From an uncultured Collinsella sp. (GTDB lineage: Bacteria > Actinomycetota > Coriobacteriia > Coriobacteriales > Coriobacteriaceae), in NCBI GenBank assembly GCA_937926755.1, contig CALBBA010000267.1:1-5861 (forward strand): DNA of 5,861 nucleotides, read 5' to 3'. The notes beneath the pieces are model-generated. The model saw only the letters and a program-made list of their open reading frames with translations. It searched no databases and was not told where the DNA came from. Shown here in pieces: positions 1 through 5,861 of this stretch. Each line of letters begins with the position of its first letter. Position 1 is the first letter of the stretch. A program made the position numbers and the translations under genes.

Positions 1-315
1 CCAATCGGGATGAAACTCCGCAAGCCCTTTGATGGCCCGCAGCGCTCGCTCCGTCGGCGTCAGCGCATCCCAATCATGTTGAAAACAGAACAAATACGGC
101 TCGGGCTCCGCAATATCATCGGTTCCCACATGACGCCGTAGCCACATGAGCTCGGCATTGTCGTGTGTCACAAGCAGCACGCCTTGTTCAGCCGCCTCCG
201 TGAGCCTGGCAAGCATCCTATTCCGCGCCAACGTGTTACGAGTCGTATGTTTGTGTTTGAGAACGGTATTAGGCACTTCCATCACCACCACATCGGACAA
301 ATGGACCATCGTCAC
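1..315 (-). CDS. Hypothetical protein, 3' end cut by window edge (N-terminal ~105 residues)
   Basis: A minus-strand reading frame stays open from here to the left edge with no stop, so only the N-terminal part is visible. I read it by hand as (M)TMVHLSDVVVMEVPNTV, later EQGVLLVTHDNAELMWLRRH and PYLFCFQHDWDALTPTERAL, ending ...GLAEFHPDW at base 1. The start is ambiguous. GTG at 313-315 lies 5 nt from a GGAGG (321-325), while ATG at 307-309 lies 11 nt away; I chose GTG for its spacing. No signal peptide or membrane segment is visible. The stretch from TPTERAL to HPDW resembles, from memory, coriobacterial proteins often labelled AbiEi-like antitoxin or DUF559-like, but that match is weak and unchecked and the diagnostic C-terminal part is absent. 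By hand count GC is about 56% over bases 1-300, against about 68% in samples of gltB, so the gene may be accessory DNA. It lies downstream of the 235-codon gene in the same orientation, separated by the repeat array. That it is a real gene is fairly secure; its function is not known. Confidence 0.68.
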   Translation of the reverse strand, partial: MTMVHLSDVVVMEVPNTVLKHKHTTRNTLARNRMLARLTEAAEQGVLLVTHDNAELMWLRRHVGTDDIAEPEPYLFCFQHDWDALTPTERALRAIKGLAEFHPDW

Positions 316-320
316 CGTTG

Positions 321-325
321 CCTCC
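321..325 (-). promoter_or_regulatory. Ribosome binding site of the partial left-edge gene
   Basis: The minus strand reads GGAGG here. It is 5 nt from a GTG and 11 nt from an ATG in the same frame, and the spacing favours the GTG start. The nearest copy of the alternating repeat (336-350) ends only 10 bp further upstream, so anything binding or folding there could affect translation initiation. Confidence 0.6.
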
Positions 326-335
326 GCCGACAAAC

Positions 336-473
336 GTCTCGACCTGTAACAGTTACGGGCACAAGCGGCCGCCAAACGTTACAGATCGAGACATTCGTGC
401 AGCATTGCACCTCTTTGTCTCGACCTGTAACAGGAAAACCGATTTTTGGCCTGTAGATGTTACAGATTGAGAC
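336..473. repeat. Array of four 15-bp repeats in alternating orientation (81-bp tandem period)
   Basis: Four copies of the motif GTCTCGAYCTGTAAC are visible. They lie at 336-350 (plus), 378-392 (minus, one change), 417-431 (plus, identical to the first; identity extends to 17 nt) and 459-473 (minus, two changes). Start-to-start distances are 42, 39 and 42, and spacers are 27, 24 and 27 nt. The spacers do not resemble each other, so the motif rather than the whole 81-bp unit is conserved. Each neighbouring pair is an inverted repeat. The c/a mismatch in each pair on the plus strand becomes a G-U pair in a minus-strand transcript, the direction of the flanking genes. The array fills the gap between the 235-codon gene and the partial gene. 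It could be a tandem operator, a structured leader or an interspersed palindromic repeat. It is not a CRISPR array, because the units alternate in direction and are too few. Confidence 0.85.
378..431 (-). other. Nested stem-loop formed by the two inner array repeats
   Basis: The inner pair of array repeats (378-392 and 417-431) can form a 15-bp stem with one mismatch, which is G-U in minus-strand RNA. Within its 24-nt spacer a perfect 5-bp hairpin GTGCA-GCAT-TGCAC lies at 397-410, separated from the outer stem by an asymmetric internal loop of 4 and 6 nt. This gives a compact 54-nt two-stem structure. No T-tract follows on either strand, so it does not look like an intrinsic terminator. A leader structure, an attenuator, a processing site or a DNA cruciform are all possible. 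Confidence 0.5.
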
Positions 474-513
474 AAAAAGGCAAAAGGCAGGGCAGGCGAC
501 AACTACCCATCCC

Positions 514-1221
514 CTACTCCCACTCCTGTTCGTAGATGTTGAGGGACTTTACGTACCGCCCCTGGGCGCCCATGATGTCGCGGACCAGACGCAAGAAGAA
601 GCTGATGCACGAGGTGTCAAAGCCGTCCTGCAGATCCTCGGGATGCACCGCACCCGGTCCGTCGACCGCCGTGTCGTTCAGGCGCGCGATGTCATACAGG
701 TAGAGCTGTCCCGCCGTAAGCCAGACATCGTCGACGCAGGCGAGGCGCACCGCAATCGCGCCGTCGTTCCAATGCTCCTTCTGCACGATATGCGGGTCGT
801 AGACATCAAAGCGATGATCGGTGCGCGTGTCCTTCAGCACGACCATGCCGGACGCAGGATTCTTGTCCAAAATGCCAAAGCGCGAGAAATACTGCGTGTC
901 GCGTACCCGCTCGAGCCGCTTGAGCGAGGCAGGCGAAAGCGATGCCGGCGGCTCGTCAACATATAGCTCGAGCAGCGTTTTGCCATGGCGATAGGGGCGC
1001 TCGAAGAGCAGCCAATCGGTAAATGCCATGTTGTAGGCCATGATTTCGTTTTGCGAAGGCTCGGTGCAATAGCTGAGCCACGGGTCGACAATGATCTCGA
1101 ACTGTTCGCGCGCCGGCTCCAAAAACTGGAACTTCCGCAGCATCCAAAAATGGGCCATGTCGGCAATATCGTTGCCGACGGCTTCGGCCAGATGCGCCCG
1201 GTCTAAAACGTGGTCAGTCAT
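514..1221 (-). CDS. Hypothetical protein, 235 aa, cytoplasmic
   Basis: A complete reading frame starts at ATG (1219-1221) and ends in TAG (514-516). The start is fixed by an AGGAGG 5 nt upstream. The protein is soluble in appearance, with no signal peptide or membrane span, and is rich in acidic and aromatic residues (C-terminus SLNIYEQEWE). It has only three cysteines (52, 162, 205), not arranged as a metal site. The N-terminal third is probably helical (FWMLRKFQFLEPAREQFE, 25-42). A segment MAFTDWLLFERP (65-76) with KTLLELYVDE (81-90) is followed by a more strand-rich region, including VVLKDTRTDHRFDVYDP (127-143) and ACVDDVWLTAGQLYLYDIA (161-179). This order loosely recalls uncharacterised SEC-C-associated proteins, but I see no SEC-C zinc motif and make no assignment. 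It stands alone between the gltBD terminator and the repeat array, so it is probably transcribed from its own promoter. I do not recognise the family. Confidence 0.85.
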   Translation of the reverse strand: MTDHVLDRAHLAEAVGNDIADMAHFWMLRKFQFLEPAREQFEIIVDPWLSYCTEPSQNEIMAYNMAFTDWLLFERPYRHGKTLLELYVDEPPASLSPASLKRLERVRDTQYFSRFGILDKNPASGMVVLKDTRTDHRFDVYDPHIVQKEHWNDGAIAVRLACVDDVWLTAGQLYLYDIARLNDTAVDGPGAVHPEDLQDGFDTSCISFFLRLVRDIMGAQGRYVKSLNIYEQEWE

Positions 1222-1226
1222 GGCAT

Positions 1227-1232
1227 CCTCCT
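1227..1232 (-). promoter_or_regulatory. Ribosome binding site of the 235-aa gene
   Basis: The minus strand reads AGGAGG (within GAGGAGG), 5 nt before the ATG at 1221. This near-perfect Shine-Dalgarno supports the chosen start and the reality of the gene. Confidence 0.85.
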
Positions 1233-1256
1233 CAAACTGATGGACCTCAATTTGAG
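1230..1256. repeat. 11-bp direct repeat and small dyad overlapping the ribosome binding site
   Basis: CCTCAAACTGA (1230-1240) and CCTCAATTTGA (1245-1255) are the same 11-mer with two changes, 15 bp apart. The second is part of an 11-bp dyad, CTCAA-T-TTGAG (1246-1256). The first overlaps the Shine-Dalgarno of the 235-aa gene. The arrangement could be a small operator or a translational control site, but repeats this short also arise by chance. Confidence 0.3.
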
Positions 1257-1510
1257 CTTACGAGGAGGGCGGGCAGCCACGACCAGCACGGGCAAAATAG
1301 GCCTCCGGCTGCAAACCAGATGCTGACCAAACACTTGACGGGACACTTGACCGAATATACGAACCGCAAAGAAAGGGCAGGTAGATATAGACAGCCGACC
1401 CGCCATTTTGATCCAAACACCCGCTGCCACCACAAAAACAGCAGAGCACCACAGGCGCAAACGCCGGCGAATGAACGCTCACACGTCGACAAACGAACAG
1501 GCGCCCCGCG
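1257..1510. other. Intergenic stretch without a recognisable gene
   Basis: This is most of the gap between gltD and the 235-aa gene. I looked on both strands for coding sequence, -35/-10 pairs and RNA genes and found nothing convincing. Short frames on the minus strand (ending near 1218, 1247 and 1258) and one on the plus strand (1320-1532) have composition unlike a real protein, and the frame ending at 1258 starts inside the terminator palindrome. The promoter of the 235-aa gene is expected somewhere here but I cannot place it. The only structure is a short tandem repeat: ACACTTGAC at 1331-1339 and again at 1343-1351, a 12-bp period. Confidence 0.5.
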
Positions 1511-1576
1511 AAGAGTGTCCCCCAACGACTAGACAAAAAAGAACGTCCCCAATGACTAGTCATTGGGGACGTTCTT
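1511..1576. repeat. REP-like palindromic unit with a diverged direct copy of one arm
   Basis: Bases 1539-1576 are a perfect 38-nt palindrome. One arm plus centre (1539-1559, AAGAACGTCCCCAATGACTAG... on plus) is repeated directly at 1511-1532 with three substitutions and one extra C. The element therefore holds three related copies, two direct and one inverted, which is more than a plain terminator needs. The GGGGAC...TCTT core recalls short palindromic repeats that I remember as scattered in intergenic regions of several bacteria, some associated with REP-type (RAYT) transposases. I cannot check copy number from this window, and no transposase gene is present here. Confidence 0.6.
1535..1576 (-). 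terminator. Rho-independent terminator of the gltBD operon
   Basis: Starting 11 nt after the gltD stop codon, the minus strand forms a 17-bp perfect stem with a CTAG tetraloop (palindrome 1539-1576). It is followed directly by further T residues, giving TTCTTTTTTG; six A lie at 1535-1540 on the plus strand. This is a textbook intrinsic terminator in the gltBD direction. Read on the plus strand the stem is followed by AAAT, so it should work in one direction only. Confidence 0.85.
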
Positions 1577-1587
1577 AAATGACTACT

Positions 1588-3069
<1,482 letters not shown>

Positions 3070-3074
3070 GGCAC

Positions 3075-5861
3075 TTACGCCTCCTTCTTGGTCGAAGCAA
3101 CAGAGCTGGCGGCGGCGGGCACAGCGCCAGCGACACCACCCGCCACATCAAAGCGAGCGACATCAGCGGCGTCGGCGCGACCGGTCACAATGTCAAACGC
3201 CAGCTCCTCGGCCTGCGCATGCGTCTTGCCGACGGCCTCGGCGGCGGCGACAATCGCCAGCACGCGCTCGTACTCGGTCGGAATGACCTTCACAAAGTGC
3301 TTGCTCATCGTCTCAAAGCTGTAGAGCAGCTTAATGCCGCGCGGGCTCTGCGTCGCGTCCACGTGCTCCTGGATGAGCTCGCGAATCTGTGCCAGCTCAC
3401 CGGCCGTCGGGGCCTTGAGCTCAACGCTCTCGTGGTTCACACGGGCATCGAGGGTGCCGTACTGGTCAAAGACGTAAGCCACGCCGCCCGTCATGCCAGC
3501 AGCGAAGTTCTGTCCGACCTCGCCCAAGATGAGCGCCAGACCGCCCGTCATGTACTCGCAGCCATGGTTGCCGCAGCCCTCGACCACCACCGTGGCACCG
3601 GAGTTGCGTACGCCAAAGCGCTGGCCGGCCAGGCCGTTAATGAAGCCGCGGCCGCTCGTAGCGCCAAAGAACGCAACGTTGCCCACGATGATGTTCTCGT
3701 CGAACTTGTAGGTCGCATGCGGGTTGGGGCGCACCGACACCTCGCCGCCCGAAAGGCCCTTGCCAAAGTAGTCGTTGGCGTCGCCGCACACGTTGAGCGT
3801 AATGCCGCGCGGCAGGAAGGCGCCAAAGCTCTGACCGGCCGAACCATCGCAATCGATGGTGATGGAGCCGGCGGGCAGGCCCTCGGGATGCGCCTTGGTC
3901 ACCGCGTTGCCCAAGATGGTGCCCACGCAGCGGTTGACGTTGGCGATATCGGCGCGAAAGCGAATCGGACGCAGGTGCGCACGGGCATCGGCCGTATAGG
4001 GCACAAACAACGTGGAGTCGAGCGTCTTGTCGAGCTCGCTGTCCGCAGCCATCTGGGGCAGGAAGTGACGGCCGTCGGCACCCGGGATATGGGCACCAAA
4101 CTCACAGGTCGCGCTCGCCAGCACGGGCGACAGATCGAGCAGGTTGGCCTTGCGGTTGCCCGGGACCTCAATCTGGCGCAAGCACTCGGGATGGCCGACC
4201 ATCTCGTCGACGGTGCGGAAGCCCAGGCTCGCCATGACCTCACGCAGCTGCTCGGCAACAAAGAGCATAAAGTGCTCGACGTGCTCGGGCTTGCCGCGGA
4301 AGCCGTGACGCAGGCGGCAGTTTTGCGTAGCGATGCCGGCCGGGCAGGTATCCTGCTGGCAGTCGCGCTGCATGAGGCAGCCCATGGAGATGAGCGGCAT
4401 GGTCGCAAAGCCAAACTCCTCGGCACCCAGCAGGCAGGCGACGGCAACATCGGTGCCGTCCATGAGCTTGCCATCGGCCTCGAGCACCACGCGTGAGCGC
4501 AGGCCGTTTTGCAGCAGCGTCTGCTGGGCCTCGGCAAGGCCAAGCTCCAGCGGCAGACCGGCGTGCCAGATCGAATCGCGCGCCGCAGCACCGGAGCCGC
4601 CGTTGTGGCCGCTGATCAAGATCTTGTCGGCAGCGCCCTTGGCCACACCGGTGGCGATGGTGCCGACGCCGGCCTCGCTGACCAGCTTGACCGACACGCG
4701 TGCGCCGGGGTTGGCGTTCTTAAGATCGAAGATAAGCTCCGCCAGGTCCTCGATGGAGTAGATGTCGTGGTGCGGCGGAGGCGAGATCAGGCCGATGCCG
4801 GGCGTGGACTGACGGACCTCGGCGATCCAGGGGTAGACCTTCTTGCCGGGCAGGTGGCCGCCCTCGCCGGGCTTGGCGCCCTGGGCCATCTTGATCTGAA
4901 TCTCGAAGGCGCTGCACAGGTAGCGGCTCGTCACGCCAAAGCGCGCGCTTGCCACCTGCTTGATCGCGGAGTTCTTGGAATCACCGTTAGCCAGCGGGGT
5001 CTCGCGACGCGGATCCTCACCGCCCTCGCCGGAGTTGGAACGGCCGTGCAGGCGGTTCATGGCGATGGCCATGCACTCGTGTGCTTCCTTGCTGATGGAG
5101 CCGTACGACATGGCGCCGGTGTTAAAGCGGCGGACGATGTTGAGCGCGGGCTCCACCTCGTCGAGCGAAACCGGCGTGCGACCGTTGGCATTAAAGTCCA
5201 GCAGGTCACGCAGGCGCACGGCACGGCCGGTGCGGTGCAGGCGGGCGCTGTACTCCTTAAAGGTGTCGTAGCTGTCCTCGCGGCAGGCGGTCTGCAGCAG
5301 GTAGACGGTCTGCGGGTCGATAAGGTGATCCTCGCCGCCGAGCGGGCGCCACTTGGTCAGACCCAGCGTGGGCAGCTGATCGGGAGCCGGGCTCCTAAGG
5401 ATAGCGAGCGCGGCGTCGTAGCGCTCGTTTTGCTCGCGCTCAACGTCCTCGACACCCATACCGCCCACACGGCTCACCGTGCCGGCGAAGTACGCATCGA
5501 TGAACTTGGTGGTAAAGCCCACGGCCTCGAAGATCTGCGCGGAGTGGTAGCTCTGCACCGTGGAGATGCCCATCTTGGACATGATGGAGACGATACCTGC
5601 CGTCGCAGCCTTGTTGTAGTTGTCGATGCCTTGCTCGGCCGTCACGTCCAGGTCGCCACGTGCCGCCAGATCGCGGATGCACGCATGCGCGTTGTACGGA
5701 TAGATGCCACTCGCGGAGTAACCCACCAGCGCCGCGAAGTCGTGCGGGGACACGGCGTCGCCGCACTCCACCACGATGTCGGCAAAGGTACGCACGCCGG
5801 CGCGGATCAGGTGATTGTTGCACGCAGCCCCCGCCGGGCACCGACGGCACGGCCCCCCCCC
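3075..5861 (-). CDS. gltB: Glutamate synthase large subunit GltB, 5' end beyond the window
   Basis: The C-terminal ~910 residues of the large subunit (about 1,500 residues in the family) are present. Missing are the glutamine amidotransferase domain with its catalytic N-terminal Cys and part of the central domain. Numbering from V1 at 5795, residues 1-190 are the rest of the central domain (VGYSASGIYPY). Residues 215-560 are the FMN/2-oxoglutarate domain, with FNTGAMSYGSIS (224-235), SNSGEGGEDP (253-262), AQGAKPGEGGHLPG (304-317), SPPPHHDIYS (338-347) and SGHNGGSGAA (395-404). The 3Fe-4S ligands C473, C479 and C484 fit C-x5-C-x4-C. The GXGXG beta-helix domain follows (about 620-790), then a poorly conserved Ala-rich tail ending STKKEA. 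The stop is TAA (3075-3077). GTG at 5795 is an internal valine, not a start: the frame continues upstream as NNHLIRAG, as expected inside GltB. Beyond about 5823 the frame is disrupted (see the contig-end entry). Confidence 0.97.
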   Translation of the reverse strand, partial: GGGPCRRCPAGAACNNHLIRAGVRTFADIVVECGDAVSPHDFAALVGYSASGIYPYNAHACIRDLAARGDLDVTAEQGIDNYNKAATAGIVSIMSKMGISTVQSYHSAQIFEAVGFTTKFIDAYFAGTVSRVGGMGVEDVEREQNERYDAALAILRSPAPDQLPTLGLTKWRPLGGEDHLIDPQTVYLLQTACREDSYDTFKEYSARLHRTGRAVRLRDLLDFNANGRTPVSLDEVEPALNIVRRFNTGAMSYGSISKEAHECMAIAMNRLHGRSNSGEGGEDPRRETPLANGDSKNSAIKQVASARFGVTSRYLCSAFEIQIKMAQGAKPGEGGHLPGKKVYPWIAEVRQSTPGIGLISPPPHHDIYSIEDLAELIFDLKNANPGARVSVKLVSEAGVGTIATGVAKGAADKILISGHNGGSGAAARDSIWHAGLPLELGLAEAQQTLLQNGLRSRVVLEADGKLMDGTDVAVACLLGAEEFGFATMPLISMGCLMQRDCQQDTCPAGIATQNCRLRHGFRGKPEHVEHFMLFVAEQLREVMASLGFRTVDEMVGHPECLRQIEVPGNRKANLLDLSPVLASATCEFGAHIPGADGRHFLPQMAADSELDKTLDSTLFVPYTADARAHLRPIRFRADIANVNRCVGTILGNAVTKAHPEGLPAGSITIDCDGSAGQSFGAFLPRGITLNVCGDANDYFGKGLSGGEVSVRPNPHATYKFDENIIVGNVAFFGATSGRGFINGLAGQRFGVRNSGATVVVEGCGNHGCEYMTGGLALILGEVGQNFAAGMTGGVAYVFDQYGTLDARVNHESVELKAPTAGELAQIRELIQEHVDATQSPRGIKLLYSFETMSKHFVKVIPTEYERVLAIVAAAEAVGKTHAQAEELAFDIVTGRADAADVARFDVAGGVAGAVPAAASSVASTKKEA
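3080..3086 (-). promoter_or_regulatory. Ribosome binding site of gltD inside the gltB 3' end
   Basis: The minus strand reads AAGGAGG within the last codons of gltB (encoding K-E-A), 10 nt before the gltD ATG, with the gltB TAA between them. Ribosomes finishing gltB would uncover or reuse this site, which fits coupled expression of two subunits needed together. Confidence 0.85.
5823..5861. other. Probable low-quality contig end with frameshift and nine-C run
   Basis: In the gltB frame the minus strand reads AACNNHLIRAG up to about 5823, then GGGPCRRCPAG, which does not fit the family. The neighbouring frame gives VPSV at 5839-5850, matching the conserved (I/V)PSLL that precedes the (H/N)-(H/N)-HLI element in GltB proteins. 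One extra base between 5823 and 5838 explains the shift, most likely near the C5 run at 5828-5832. The sequence then ends in nine C (5853-5861). Sequencing or assembly error at a contig end is more likely than a broken gene. Confidence 0.7.

Noticed and set aside
146..456. Two overlapping plus-strand frames (146-349 and 163-456)
   Set aside because: They are Ser/Thr/Arg-rich without a ribosome binding site I can see, and they lie opposite the open minus-strand frame and across the repeat array.
336..473. CRISPR array
   Set aside because: The 15-bp repeats are too short, alternate in orientation and number only four; no cas gene is nearby.
417..480. Rho-independent terminator for the 235-aa gene formed by the third and fourth array repeats
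   Set aside because: The five-T run lies before the stem in the minus-strand direction, not after it, so the geometry is wrong for intrinsic termination in that direction.
457..966. Plus-strand 169-codon frame opposite the 235-aa gene
   Set aside because: The minus-strand frame is longer, has an excellent Shine-Dalgarno and protein-like composition; the plus-strand frame is its shadow.
1258..1563. Minus-strand frame of 101 codons in the gltD downstream gap
   Set aside because: It starts inside the terminator palindrome and its N-terminus is only a translation of the repeats; its composition is unlike a real protein and it has no ribosome binding site.
3075..5795. GltB as a complete 906-residue protein starting at GTG 5795
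   Set aside because: The frame continues upstream into conserved GltB sequence (NNHLIRAG), the codon is an internal valine, and the amidotransferase domain would be missing.

Overview
The window looks like a contig end from a GC-rich bacterium, most probably an actinomycete of the class Coriobacteriia (Collinsella-like). This assignment is an inference from GC-rich codon usage and the flavour of the GltB/GltD proteins; no taxonomic marker is present. Every gene I can support lies on the minus strand, so the window reads biologically from right to left.

Right part (1588-5861): the glutamate synthase (GOGAT) operon. gltB, the large subunit, lacks its N-terminal part because it runs off the right edge. 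It is followed after 5 nt by a complete gltD, the NADPH/FAD/Fe-S small subunit. Together the two subunits convert glutamine plus 2-oxoglutarate plus NADPH to two glutamates, the second half of the GS-GOGAT ammonium assimilation cycle. The last ~40 bases of the window look unreliable: they hold a one-base frameshift relative to the expected GltB sequence and end in a run of nine C.

Middle part (1222-1587): a gene-poor stretch. A perfect 38-nt palindrome followed on the minus strand by a T-tract is a convincing rho-independent terminator for gltBD. One arm of this palindrome is also present as a diverged direct copy just beyond the T-tract, so the terminator may derive from a REP-like repeat family. 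The rest of the gap shows only short repeats and no convincing gene or promoter.

Left part (1-1221): a complete 235-codon gene of unknown function (514-1221) with a strong ribosome binding site, then a 198-nt intergenic region, then the 5' part of a further gene that runs off the left edge (1-315). This partial gene is open to the window boundary and has its own Shine-Dalgarno. The intergenic region carries the most unusual structure here: four copies of a 15-bp motif (consensus GTCTCGAYCTGTAAC) in strictly alternating orientation, 42, 39 and 42 bp apart, i.e. two tandem 81-bp units whose spacers differ. The innermost pair encloses a second small hairpin. The array ends about 10 bp upstream of the partial gene's ribosome binding site, so it could be an operator array, an RNA structure in that gene's leader, or an interspersed palindromic repeat.
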